Assembly: GCA_002722885.1 (NCBI GenBank)
Contig: PBNE01000010.1
Span: 1 to 64,000, forward strand
DNA length: 64,000 nt
Direction: 5' to 3'
From: Rhodospirillaceae bacterium
Lineage (GTDB): Bacteria; Pseudomonadota; Alphaproteobacteria; SP197
The notes beneath the pieces are model-generated. The model was given only the letters and a program-made list of their open reading frames with translations, was not told where the DNA came from and searched no databases. Within the stretch, counting starts at the first letter, position 1. Each line of letters opens with the position of its first letter. Of this stretch, positions 1 through 9,061 are shown one piece after another. A program made the position numbers and the translations under genes.

Positions 1-127
1 CCTCAGCAGACCCACGGCCTCCTCTGCTTGTAACGTTTCCTCACAATATCTGGACATCCTTACCAAACATCAGGATGGACCAATTCGCGGGCGAAGGATC
101 ACAAGGCAACATGCCGTTCAAAGCACA

Positions 128-2206
128 TCAAGCCGACGACGGCTCGACGACCAGTGATCCTGATAAGCTGCGTTCGGCGACCATCCCGGGATCGACGACA
201 ATCGTTGTGAATGCGGCTTCGACGATGGCAGGCCCGACAACACGCTGTTCGGGTTCGAGGCTCGACAACCTGGCGACCGGGACATCGTGCCAGCCGGTTC
301 CGGAAAAGAAGACGCTGCGCCGCTGTTCCATCGTCCCATCGTCGCTTCCGCCTGCGACGAGACCGATCGGCTTGTCACGCAGGCGGCAGGCCACACGGGC
401 ATGCCAGGCGATGATCTCGATATCGGAGTCCGGATCACTATGGGCGAACAGGGCCTCATGCCGTGCGTCGAAGTCGGCTCTGAACTGCTCGACGTCCTCA
501 TCGCTGCGAAAGGCGCTCTGACGCAGCGGAATCTCGATCTCCCATATCTGGCCCGTGTAGCGCGCCTCAGCAAAGAGTGTGGTGGTAACCTCCTGCGCGT
601 CATGCCCGGCATCGGCGGAAAACGACTCACAACGAGCGATCAGAGTGTTTAGCACGGTGTTTGCACCTTCCAGGTCGAAGGCGCCGCAATGGATCACATG
701 GATGTCGGAATGCTCCGCAGAGAGCTCGGCGATATGGCCGCCTGCGGCACTGAGGGCCGCGCCGGTATCGGGGAAGATGGTTCGCGGACTGCCCAGCCGC
801 GCCGCGATCGCCACAGCATTGATACCGGCCGCACCGCCGCCCGCGACCAGGGTGGCCGCAGCAGGATCCAGGCCCTCACCCACAGCGCACTGATCGACAA
901 TGCTCACCATGTCTTCGGTAAGGACCGCCATGATGGCTGCGGCCGCTTCTTCGGTCTTGATGCCGAGCGGTGTTGCAACATGCCAGGATATCACATCCCT
1001 AGCCGCTTCCAGGTCGAGCGGGCGACCGTGGGCAAACGGTGCCTCGGCATCGAGGTAACCCAGAACGAGGGCCGCATCGGTCACGGTTGCGCCGTCACCG
1101 CCCAGCCCGTAGCAGGCCGGCCCCGGCACTGCACCGGCACTGCGCGGCCCGACATGAAGCAGGCCGCCGCGATCGACCCGGGCTAAGCTGCCGCCACCGC
1201 TTCCGATGCTGCGGATGTCGAGCGACGGGAAACCCGTCATGTGACCGATGTAGGGCTGCCCGACCCAGCTCTCCCGGGTCCAGGCCATACGGTCACCGGA
1301 GACAAGGCTGACATCGCAGGTTGTGCCGCCAACATCGATCACGATGGCATTGCCCTCGCCGGTCTCATCCCGCGCGTAGTGACGCCCGGCCGCCGGCGCC
1401 ATGGCCGGCCCCGAACGCAAGGCATGGATCGGGGCCGCGGCGACCGCACCGGCGTCAAGCAAAGCACCCTTGGACGTGACCATCAGCAACCGGCCGGCCA
1501 GCCCGGCCTCGCGCAGCCGGGCTTCGAGTTCATCGAGGTAAACGCTCATCAGCGGTTTCAGGCTGGCATCGAGCGCTGACGCAGAGGCCCGCCGATACTC
1601 CCGCAGCGACGGGTTGATCTGGTGCGACAGCGTGTAGGGCAGACCAGGCAGATGGCGTTCGATCAGGCGGCCGACGGCGAGCTCGTGTTCGGGATTGGCG
1701 GTCGACCATATTAGCGACACGGCAATGGCCTCGACATCCCGCCCGGGCAGGTCTGCAAGCATGTCCACGACAGCCGCTTCATTGAGGGGTGTCAGGATGG
1801 CTCCGGCATGGTCGATACGCTCGGGCACCTCGAAGGTGAGATCGCGCGGGACCAGTGGATCGGGATAGGGAATGGTCCAGTCGAAGCGCCCCAGCCCCAT
1901 GCGTCCGGCCTCGCGCATGACCAGAATGTCGGGATGGCCTTGTGTCGTGAGAAGGGCCGATCGCGCCGTCGTGTTTTCCAGCACGGCGTTGGTCGCGATT
2001 GTTGTTCCGTAGACAAAGATCTCGACCTGCGACAGCAAGGCCCCCGGTGTGGTCTCCCGCGCCGAGGCAGCCACCCCGACGGCATCGAGAACCGCGCCTG
2101 CCGGGTCATCGGGCCGGCTCGGCGTCTTGTGAAGATGCAACAGGCCGTCGTCGTCCTCCAGAACGAGGTCGGTGAAGGTGCCCCCGGTGTCGACAACGAT
2201 CCTCAT
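128..2206 (-). CDS. hyuA: Hydantoinase/oxoprolinase subunit A (HyuA family)
   Basis: Encodes 692 aa, the usual length for the A subunit of ATP-dependent hydantoinases and 5-oxoprolinases, which open cyclic amides in the cytoplasm with ATP hydrolysis. Two actin-like phosphate loops are visible: VDTGGTFTD at residues 6-14 and VIDVGGTTCDVS in the middle (about residue 290). The ATG start lies within the stop of the upstream hyuB (4-nt ATGA overlap), so the two subunits are translationally coupled and probably made in equal amounts. The substrate cannot be read from sequence: hydantoin, N-methylhydantoin, 5-oxoproline or another lactam are all possible. Acetone carboxylase is unlikely because no third subunit is present. 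Confidence 0.9.
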   Translation of the reverse strand: MRIVVDTGGTFTDLVLEDDDGLLHLHKTPSRPDDPAGAVLDAVGVAASARETTPGALLSQVEIFVYGTTIATNAVLENTTARSALLTTQGHPDILVMREAGRMGLGRFDWTIPYPDPLVPRDLTFEVPERIDHAGAILTPLNEAAVVDMLADLPGRDVEAIAVSLIWSTANPEHELAVGRLIERHLPGLPYTLSHQINPSLREYRRASASALDASLKPLMSVYLDELEARLREAGLAGRLLMVTSKGALLDAGAVAAAPIHALRSGPAMAPAAGRHYARDETGEGNAIVIDVGGTTCDVSLVSGDRMAWTRESWVGQPYIGHMTGFPSLDIRSIGSGGGSLARVDRGGLLHVGPRSAGAVPGPACYGLGGDGATVTDAALVLGYLDAEAPFAHGRPLDLEAARDVISWHVATPLGIKTEEAAAAIMAVLTEDMVSIVDQCAVGEGLDPAAATLVAGGGAAGINAVAIAARLGSPRTIFPDTGAALSAAGGHIAELSAEHSDIHVIHCGAFDLEGANTVLNTLIARCESFSADAGHDAQEVTTTLFAEARYTGQIWEIEIPLRQSAFRSDEDVEQFRADFDARHEALFAHSDPDSDIEIIAWHARVACRLRDKPIGLVAGGSDDGTMEQRRSVFFSGTGWHDVPVARLSSLEPEQRVVGPAIVEAAFTTIVVDPGMVAERSLSGSLVVEPSSA

Positions 2207-3966
2207 GGCGTGGCGGCCCTGCTTCGATGAGCGGCTGTGGCGGCATCATCGACATCACCATCGGAGCCAAACACAACACCGTAGACTTGCTGCGCCCGCT
2301 CCCGGCTGATCAGCCCCGCCGTAACGTCGCGCCGGACACGGTCAGGATCGCGGTCGAGCGGCGATCCATAACCACCACCCCCGCAGGTGTCGCAGACGAC
2401 CAGGTCGCCGGGCGAAAGCACGAAATCGCCAACACTGGGAAGTTCCTCGACCTGACCGTCCTGCCGCTCAATCCGCTGGCTAGCGCTCGAACCGGACACA
2501 CCGCCGCGCACACCCTGGCCGGGATTTTCCGTGCCGTCGCTGGCATAGATCATGCGCACGTCAGCCCCGTTGGTCCCGATGGTCATGCGGCAGCCCGGCG
2601 CACCGCGGTGACGCCCTGCCCCCTCGGTGTCGGGCACAAGACGACGCTCGTGAACAATCAGCGGGAAGTTGAGCTCGTCGATCTCGACACTGTCCATGAG
2701 CCAGAAACCCGCCGTGCAAACGTTGCCGAGCATCAGCCAGCCATCCTCGCGCGGCCCGGCGGGACCGCCGGTATCGCCCAGCGCCAACTGATTGACGAAG
2801 GGCTTGTTGTCATAGCGGGGATCATGGCCAGAGATCACCGCACCGCCTGGCCCTTCAGTTGACCCCGCTTCGGCAAGACCGATACCGTCCGCGATCTCGG
2901 CCATGGCGCAATGCACAGCGTTGGCCAGGCGATCGGCAACATTGGTTGTCGCGACCGAGCAGCTTGTCGGGTGGCGCGGAATGCCGACCACGCAGTTCTC
3001 GCGCAGCCTGATGTCGATCCGCCGGATGCTTCCCGCATTGGGCGGGATGTCCTGACCCAGGCTGTTGAACAGGCCGACCAGGGAGGCGGACCGGGCGCAG
3101 GCTTCGCTGAGGTTCAGGCCGCAAGGCAGGCAATCGGGGTTGTCCGTGATGTCGACCGTGATGCGTTGGGCCACGGGGTCGATCTCGACCGTCGCGCGAA
3201 TGGGGACGCCTTCCTCAGGCGTCCCCGGAAAATGGTCATGACAGGTCTCGCCGGTCGCACGCCCGGCGGGCAGGCCTGCAATGGCTTCAGCCATCATGCG
3301 GTCGCCGTAGTCAAGCCACGATCCGATGTAGTCCTTGAGCGCGTCCCAGCCGATTTCCTGGCCCAGGGCCAGCATTTCGCGCTCGCCGACCCGTGCTGCA
3401 CCCAGCAACGCAAGAAAGTCGCCGTGCCACTGGTCGGGAACACGGATGCGCATGCGGCACAGGCGCACGATGTCCTCGATCGTTTCGTAGTTTTCCTGGA
3501 CCTTCACGGCCGGGAACAACAGCGCACCCTCTTCGTAGATATCACGTGCGGTCGGCATGTAGGTCGTCGGGCTGGCGTTGCCGATGTCGGCCTGGTGCGC
3601 CTTGCTGAGCACCGTGAAGTGATGGATGCCGTTCTCGTCGATCACCGGCACGAGGATCGAGAGGTCGGCGGCATGCGAGTTGCCGTGATAGGGCGAATTG
3701 TGAAGGAACGCATCGCCGCGTTTGAGCACGTGATGGTGAGCATGCATGGTCCGCGACATCTCATCGGGGCCAACCATGACGTGGATTGGAATGCTGTCAG
3801 CGACCGTGACCAGCTGGCTGTCGGCGGACAGAAGGCAGCAGGAGCAATCGTGACCGCTGCTGATGACCCCCGAACGCGAGGTCCTAATCAGCGCGGCCTG
3901 CATCTTGTGCACGATGCCGTCCAGGCGCCGCGCAAGCACGCTGAACCGTGTCGGGTCGAAGCTCAC
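2203..3966 (-). CDS. hyuB: Hydantoinase/oxoprolinase subunit B (HyuB family)
   Basis: Encodes 587 aa, full length for the B subunit that carries the hydrolytic half of the hydantoinase/oxoprolinase complex. Typical family stretches are GHDCSCCLLS near residue 38, the HNSPYHGNSHAADL block near residue 88, and a Gly-rich C-terminal GGGGYGSPLDRDP. The start is GTG at 3966, overlapping the TGA of the broken upstream gene by 4 nt (GTGA). The order hyuB-hyuA with a second 4-nt overlap indicates one operon. It lies in a region rich in amide and ureido hydrolases, consistent with nitrogen scavenging (inference). Confidence 0.9.
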   Translation of the reverse strand: MSFDPTRFSVLARRLDGIVHKMQAALIRTSRSGVISSGHDCSCCLLSADSQLVTVADSIPIHVMVGPDEMSRTMHAHHHVLKRGDAFLHNSPYHGNSHAADLSILVPVIDENGIHHFTVLSKAHQADIGNASPTTYMPTARDIYEEGALLFPAVKVQENYETIEDIVRLCRMRIRVPDQWHGDFLALLGAARVGEREMLALGQEIGWDALKDYIGSWLDYGDRMMAEAIAGLPAGRATGETCHDHFPGTPEEGVPIRATVEIDPVAQRITVDITDNPDCLPCGLNLSEACARSASLVGLFNSLGQDIPPNAGSIRRIDIRLRENCVVGIPRHPTSCSVATTNVADRLANAVHCAMAEIADGIGLAEAGSTEGPGGAVISGHDPRYDNKPFVNQLALGDTGGPAGPREDGWLMLGNVCTAGFWLMDSVEIDELNFPLIVHERRLVPDTEGAGRHRGAPGCRMTIGTNGADVRMIYASDGTENPGQGVRGGVSGSSASQRIERQDGQVEELPSVGDFVLSPGDLVVCDTCGGGGYGSPLDRDPDRVRRDVTAGLISRERAQQVYGVVFGSDGDVDDAATAAHRSRAATP

Positions 3967-4508
3967 GTGATCGTTCCCCGTATCCTTGTCTCACACCTGT
4001 AAGAGAGGCCGGGACAAAAAACAGCCCGGCGCTTCAAGTCAATCCTAACGTAAGCGCACTGAGTGTTGTGTGACAACAAGGCGCAAGCCCGTTGATTGGG
4101 GGCCTCGATCGTCAGGACCGACATCACCTCCCGCCCGCCGGTGACGACATAACGGCCCGACGGAATCGGAAACATCAGGGTCTCCATGATGTAGCCGCGC
4201 TCCTCGACCCACCAGGCCTCGCTATCGTGCCGCCAGCCTGCGGGGTCGAGGCCTTCGCTCTCGACCAGAACGTCATAGTCGGTGAGGTGGATGCCGCGCG
4301 GACCGGGATCAAGCGGCCAAAGGCCCCACTCTTCCGCGCCCGTGCCTGAGGTCGACAACGGATCACCCAAGGCCGCGACATACTAGATCGGCGTGCGGAT
4401 GCAGACATCTTCGGCCTGGGCCGTCGCGTGCCAGAACGCGAGCGTCACCATGGCGGAAAAGACGAGACCCAGGGTGCTGTGCCCCGCTGACTTCAAAGCC
4501 ATTACCAT
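3963..4508 (-). pseudogene. Exported protein gene interrupted by an in-frame TAG
   Basis: The gene begins at ATG 4508 behind a GGAGG ribosome site (forward 4516-4522 region). Its first 36 or so residues form a signal peptide (LGLVFSAMVTLAFWHA, cleavage near TAQA-ED). The mature protein starts EDVCIRTPI and then meets TAG at 4383-4385. The same frame continues without another stop for about 140 residues (YVAAL, then GDPLSTSG onward) to 3963, where it overlaps hyuB. The part after the stop keeps protein-like composition and could restart at TTG 4370, but it would then lack the signal peptide. I recognise no characterised family. It sits first in the hyuBA operon, so it may once have been a periplasmic partner (inference). 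Confidence 0.75.
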
Positions 4509-4661
4509 CACGCAAACCTCCATCGGAACAAAATCATCCTCTTCACGGCATGTTGTAGCGATCCATCGATCCCGACGCCAATAACAGCTTGCTGATCGCA
4601 CCCGTGCGGCGGACAGACGGGTGGGCTACGATGGCAGCTCCGCCATGCTGAGGAAGACAAC

Positions 4662-5048
4662 ATGACGATCCAGAGGGCTGTTCTAAGCGCGGCCGTTGTA
4701 GGGGCGACGCTCTGGTTTCCCGTCGCCCAGGGCGGCGACATGCTGACCGGCGATGACATCAGCGCCATGCTCACTGGCAGCACCTTGCTGGGAACGGCAC
4801 TGGGTGGCGGCGACTACAAGGAGTTCTTTGCAGCCGATGGAACTATTACGATGACAACCAAGGACGGCCTTTATGAGGGACAGTGGTCGGTCGCCGATGA
4901 CCGGGTTTGCGTTGTGATGGTTCTGCCTCCGATCGACGATTGCTGGAGTGTGGTTGTTGAGGGCGACGCGATCACGCTGATCGGGCAGGATGGCCGCATC
5001 GACTATGAGAAGACGATCATCGCCCGGGGGCAGGACAGCTCGGATTGA
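4662..5048 (+). CDS. Small secreted protein of unknown function
   Basis: 128 aa with a clear N-terminal signal peptide (residues 1-24, hydrophobic AVLSAAVVGATLW, cleavage near AQGG). The mature domain is about 100 aa and beta-rich. It reads LTGDDISAMLTG, then FFAADGTITM, then GLYEGQWSVADDRVCV, a pattern seen in small periplasmic or secreted proteins of Alphaproteobacteria where a G-x-W strand precedes one or two cysteines. Two cysteines in the mature part could pair. A GGAAGA-like ribosome site precedes ATG 4662. The gene stands alone between the broken exported gene and a ligase stub. Function unknown. Confidence 0.7.
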   Translation: MTIQRAVLSAAVVGATLWFPVAQGGDMLTGDDISAMLTGSTLLGTALGGGDYKEFFAADGTITMTTKDGLYEGQWSVADDRVCVVMVLPPIDDCWSVVVEGDAITLIGQDGRIDYEKTIIARGQDSSD

Positions 5049-5062
5049 CGCCTTGATGACGA

Positions 5063-5425
5063 CCGGAAGGAAACGCCAACATCGTCGGTCGCGTGAAGGA
5101 AATGGTCGTGCGCGGCGGCGAGAACGTTTATCCCCGCGAGATCGAGGAGTATCTTTACCGCCATCCCGCTATCGGCATGGTTCAGGTCTTCGGTGTGCCC
5201 GATGACAGGACGGGCGAGGAGATCGCGGTCTGGATGGTGTTGCGGGAAGGCCGCGAAGCGACGGCCGAAGAAATCATCGACTTTTGCCGCGTCCAGATCG
5301 CTCACTTCAAGATTCCGCGTTATGTCGAGTTCGTCGACGACGTTCACATGACTGTCACCGGCAAGGTGCAGAAGTTCAGAATGCGCGAAGCGATGGCCGA
5401 GAAACTCGGTCTGTCCGAGACCTGA
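5063..5425 (+). pseudogene. C-terminal stub of an AMP-forming acyl-CoA ligase
   Basis: The frame reads [20 protein letters not shown] and continues through the lid domain with its [11 protein letters not shown] motif, including the conserved C-terminal lysine of the adenylate-forming superfamily. Only about 115 residues remain. The adenylation core (about 400 residues with the P-loop and TGE motifs) is absent upstream, where the frame runs into a stop at 5057-5059. The stub could start at GTG 5093 but cannot adenylate a substrate alone. It looks like the remnant of a deletion. Confidence 0.85.
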
Positions 5426-5446
5426 ACCGCTTGACCAAACGCACCC

Positions 5447-6931
5447 TCAGCTCAGCAGGTCAAAGCAGAAGAAGACTAGAGCCGACAGCAGCGCCGTCGC
5501 AGGAACCGTGATGACCCAGGCCGCCAGAATGGTGAGAACGTGGGACCGGCGCACCAGCTTGCGATGACGAATCTCTTCAGGTGCGACACGCCGCTCGGCC
5601 TCGACATCCGCCGGCTTGTAGCGGGTCACCATCGCACGGCGGCGTTTGCTGTGTTTGGTGTAGTACTCCCGGAAGAAGCCTACCCCAAACACCGCACCGA
5701 CAGCCACATGGGTCGAGCTGACCGGCAGACCCAGCCACGAAGCGATGATCACCGTGATGGCCGCCGACAACGCCACGCAGTAGGCGCGCATGGGGTTCAT
5801 CTTCGTAATCTTCGCACCGACCATGCGGATCAGCTTCGGCCCGTAGAGGAAGAGACCCAGGCTGATGCCGAAAGCGCCGATCACCATGACCCACATCGGC
5901 ACGGCGACCTTGCCCGCGATATCGGAGAACTCGACGGTGTGGATGATCGCCGCCAGCGGTCCGATCGCATTGGCGACGTCGTTCGCGCCGTGAGCGAAGG
6001 AGAGCAGCGCAGCCGAAAAGATCAGCGGAATGTGGAAAAGTTTGCGCAGGGACTGGTTGCGGTTCGCCATGCCCTGGGACTGACGGCGGATCAGCGGCCT
6101 GACGATGATCCAGGTCAGGAAGAATGCCCCGAGGCCGATCCCCACCACGGTCCAGGTGTCGGGTGTCCAGATGCGCTTCAGGCCCTTGATCGCGAGATAG
6201 CTTGCAAAGGCACCGGACATGATGCTCACCAGCACGGGGATCCAGCGCCGAGCCGCAGCGATCTTGTCGTCCTGGTAGATCAGGTTGATCTTGATAAAGG
6301 CCAAAAACAGGGCCGCAATCACACCGCCCATGAGCGGTGAAATCACCCAGCTTGCGGCGATGGCGCTCATGGTGCCCCAGTTGACCAGCGCAAAGCCCAC
6401 CGCCGCGATGCCCGAGCCCATCACGCCACCCACAACCGCGTGGGTGGTCGACACTGGCGCGCCGATGAACGTGGCAAGATTGACCCAGATCGCCGCCGAC
6501 ACCAGGGCCGCCATCATCGCCCAGACGAAGGTTGTGTTGTCGTCGACCAGGGAGGGATCGATGATGCCCTTGGAGATGGTCGAAACCACGTCGCCACCGG
6601 CTATCAGCGCGCCCGCACTTTCAAAGATCGCCGCGATGATGAGAGCGCCAACCAGCGTAAGTGCCCGCGAACCGACCGCGGGCCCAACATTGTTGGCAAC
6701 GTCGTTGGCGCCGATGTTGAGCGCCATGTAGCCGCCCAGCACGGCAGCCACCACGACAAGAACACTGTCGGTCGCCACTCCGGACCAAAGTCCCGCGATG
6801 AGACCGCTGATCACGAGGAACAGGATCGCAACGCCATGATTGACGACACCGGCGGCGGATTGATGCACCGCCGCCTCAACATGAGCGATCTTCGCAAGGT
6901 CTTTGTCGAGCGTTTGTTTTCGATTACTCAT
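5447..6931 (-). CDS. pit: PiT-family inorganic phosphate permease
   Basis: 494 aa integral membrane protein of the PiT family, which imports phosphate with cations. The two family repeats are present, each with the signature GANDVAN (residues 74-80 and 315-321) followed by GP, and there are about ten hydrophobic segments. A soluble N-terminal tail of about 30 aa and a basic cytoplasmic loop (KHSKRRRAMVTRYKP) near residue 430 are extras seen in some bacterial members. Its start overlaps the Nudix stop by 4 nt, so both are expressed together. No PhoU-like partner is present, although such partners are common beside PiT genes. Confidence 0.93.
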   Translation of the reverse strand: MSNRKQTLDKDLAKIAHVEAAVHQSAAGVVNHGVAILFLVISGLIAGLWSGVATDSVLVVVAAVLGGYMALNIGANDVANNVGPAVGSRALTLVGALIIAAIFESAGALIAGGDVVSTISKGIIDPSLVDDNTTFVWAMMAALVSAAIWVNLATFIGAPVSTTHAVVGGVMGSGIAAVGFALVNWGTMSAIAASWVISPLMGGVIAALFLAFIKINLIYQDDKIAAARRWIPVLVSIMSGAFASYLAIKGLKRIWTPDTWTVVGIGLGAFFLTWIIVRPLIRRQSQGMANRNQSLRKLFHIPLIFSAALLSFAHGANDVANAIGPLAAIIHTVEFSDIAGKVAVPMWVMVIGAFGISLGLFLYGPKLIRMVGAKITKMNPMRAYCVALSAAITVIIASWLGLPVSSTHVAVGAVFGVGFFREYYTKHSKRRRAMVTRYKPADVEAERRVAPEEIRHRKLVRRSHVLTILAAWVITVPATALLSALVFFCFDLLS

Positions 6932-7446
6932 GGCCTCGAGGCTCCATGTGGTGGAACTACCTGAGTCGATAGCAAGATGGACGGTTCGGGATGATGGGCA
7001 GCAAAACCGCGAAGATGTTCGGCGACGTCGCCGGAACAGTCGGCGAGCAGCTTGCCTAGAGAACGATCATCGACGAGTTCAGAGGCTTCACCGAGGTCGC
7101 ACCAGCGCCTGACACGAGTGGAATCTTCGGACCACGTTTCGGCCTGTGACCGCACCAGAAGCGGAAAAACGACCACCTCGCAACGCAGGGCGTAACCTTC
7201 CGGCATCTTCTTGTCATAGGCGTAGCGTCCAAGCGGCAGCTCGGCCGCCGTGCCATCGACACCAGCTTCCTCAGCGGCTTCACGCTCGGCTGCCGCCACG
7301 AGCGTTTCCTCCTTTTGCGCCCAACCCTTGGGCACCCCCCAACGGCCGCGTCGGCGCGAAGACACGAGCATGATCCGAATGTTCCCGGCCAGGTTAACGA
7401 AAGGCAGAGCACCGCCCTGCTGAGCATCTGGGGGAAATAGATTCAT
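6928..7446 (-). CDS. Nudix hydrolase, DIPP-like
   Basis: 172 aa from ATG 7446 (a TTG two codons upstream is possible). A perfect 23-residue Nudix box, G-x5-E-x7-REAAEEAGV, spans residues 41-63, preceded by RRGRWGVPKG as in diphosphoinositol polyphosphate/diadenosine polyphosphate hydrolases. Such enzymes cleave a nucleoside or inositol diphosphate bond using Mg2+ or Mn2+ held by the REx2EE glutamates. The gene is coupled by a 4-nt overlap to the phosphate permease, which suggests a link to phosphate homeostasis (inference). The exact substrate is not readable. Confidence 0.88.
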   Translation of the reverse strand: MNLFPPDAQQGGALPFVNLAGNIRIMLVSSRRRGRWGVPKGWAQKEETLVAAAEREAAEEAGVDGTAAELPLGRYAYDKKMPEGYALRCEVVVFPLLVRSQAETWSEDSTRVRRWCDLGEASELVDDRSLGKLLADCSGDVAEHLRGFAAHHPEPSILLSTQVVPPHGASRP

Positions 7447-7595
7447 GAGCAAGAAGCCGACGGATGCGACACCAAGAAATCACTCTCATGACGAATCAAC
7501 GATGGGCTAACTAAACGAATGTGCCCATGAAGTCACGATCCTGTGCGAGGGTCTGTGGATGACCCACAACGGCGACGACAGGCAGCACCGATCAA

Positions 7596-7691
7596 TCAGA
7601 CGGAGCCGCTACCAAATTCCCTTTCTGTCGGCGAAAGCGCCGGAATACCCGCTGCGGCAGCACCCAATTGCAGGAAACGACGGCGTTTCAT
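7596..7691 (-). pseudogene. Orphan Tat signal-peptide stub
   Basis: ATG 7691 opens a 31-residue frame, MKRRRFLQLGAAAAGIPAL, then SPTEREFGSGSV and TGA. RRRFLQLG plus a hydrophobic AAAAGIPAL core is a textbook twin-arginine signal peptide, as on periplasmic binding proteins and cofactor enzymes. No mature protein follows: the frame stops at 7596, and no downstream frame resembles an export substrate. Most likely the 5' end of a deleted gene. Confidence 0.6.
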
Positions 7692-7843
7692 CACCCGCTT
7701 CTCCCTGATTCCCGAAGTCAGTCTTGCACGCCGGTCTGGAAAGGCCATTCACAATTGCGCTCCGATGTGACGACCGTTCCACCATCACGCATTTCGCCTT
7801 AGGCTCGCCTGTCAGTTCACAGAACAAACTGCCGGGGGGCACC

Positions 7844-9058
7844 ATGATTCAGCATTATCTGCGCGACCAGATCGACTGGGAGCAGCCGTTCACACCCGAA
7901 GAGTACGCCGACCGTCGTCGCCGCACCCGCGACGCCATGGCTGCTGCCGGACTCGATGCACTCTATGTCACCAATCCGGCCGACCTGACATGGCTCACCG
8001 GCTACGATATGATCTGGTACCATCTGGAGAACCTGACCGGTCTTCTGGTACGCACCGAGAACGACGACACGCTGTTCTTCGATGGCAAGGGCCACACCAC
8101 AATCATCTCGACCACGCCGGAGATACGGGAAGTCTGCTGGCTGAACCACGAATCGGTCGGAAGCGAATGTGGCCAGATTGCCGACGCGCTGGCCGATTAC
8201 GGTCTGACCAACGGCAAGGTCGGCTACCAACCCTGGGGCTACGCGCCCCACGGACGGACCTACGACACGATGAAGGCGGTTCTGGAATCACGGGGCGCGA
8301 CCGTGGAAGAGCATTCCTTCCTGGTCGAAGAGCTGCGTTTTGTGAAGACACCGGCCGAGGTTGCCGTGGTGCGCGAAGCCGCGCGTATTGCCGATGAGGC
8401 CATGGCCGCCGCGCGTGACGCGATTACCGTGGGTGTCATGGAAACCGAACTCGAAGCCGTGATCGTGTCCACGATGGCGAGAGCCGGCGGCGGTTATCCC
8501 GGAATTCGCACCATGATCGGATCAGGCCCCCGCGCCGGCACCCATCACAGCCCGCCGACACACCGCCGGATCAGGCAGGGCGATCTGGTGTTTGTCGACT
8601 TTTGCGGCGTGCTTCACCGCTACCACGTCAACATCAACCGTACGTTCAGCCTGGGCGAACCGGATCAGCGATGGACCGACATGATGAACATCTCGGCAGG
8701 CTGTATCGACGCCATTGTCGAGACCTGCAAGGTCGGTGATCCCCTGACCAAGGCCCAGAAGGTGGCCGATGACTACACCGACAGCGCGGGCCTGCGGCCC
8801 TATGTCTGGTTTGTCGGTGGTTATTCGCTGGGCATTGCCGTGCCGCCGGACTGGTGCGGCAGCCACTGGGTCAGCCCGCGCCAGAACCTGGGCGACCGCT
8901 TCCTGACGCCGGGCCAGGTGTTCAACATGGAGAACCAGTTCGACGTCTGGGAAGACTGGCCCGGCGGCTCCGGCGCAGCCTACATCGACAGCTTCCTGGT
9001 GACAGACAGCGGACTGGAGGTGCTGTCAAAGCTGCCCCGCAACATCGTGGTGGTGTGA
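7844..9058 (+). CDS. M24 'pita-bread' family protein with altered active site
   Basis: 404 aa from ATG 7844, preceded by GGGGGG at 7834-7839; an upstream start at 7724 would add a non-conserved leader. The creatinase N-terminal domain (to about 165, with WLTGYD at 50-55) is followed by the M24 fold. Members cleave Xaa-Pro bonds, creatine, ectoine or DMSP. Of the five usual metal ligands only D252 and E363 align. The second Asp is N263, the His of the GHG motif is Y327, and the last Glu is I381. H234/H235 sit where creatinase has its catalytic His. A metal-free or different chemistry is likely. It converges with the M20 gene, 3 nt away. Confidence 0.82.
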   Translation: MIQHYLRDQIDWEQPFTPEEYADRRRRTRDAMAAAGLDALYVTNPADLTWLTGYDMIWYHLENLTGLLVRTENDDTLFFDGKGHTTIISTTPEIREVCWLNHESVGSECGQIADALADYGLTNGKVGYQPWGYAPHGRTYDTMKAVLESRGATVEEHSFLVEELRFVKTPAEVAVVREAARIADEAMAAARDAITVGVMETELEAVIVSTMARAGGGYPGIRTMIGSGPRAGTHHSPPTHRRIRQGDLVFVDFCGVLHRYHVNINRTFSLGEPDQRWTDMMNISAGCIDAIVETCKVGDPLTKAQKVADDYTDSAGLRPYVWFVGGYSLGIAVPPDWCGSHWVSPRQNLGDRFLTPGQVFNMENQFDVWEDWPGGSGAAYIDSFLVTDSGLEVLSKLPRNIVVV

Positions 9059-9061
9059 CAG

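Noticed and set aside
7609-7845. Long overlapping frames on both strands of 7543-7845
   Set aside because: Composition is shadow-like; only the Tat signal frame at 7596-7691 has a recognisable protein motif.
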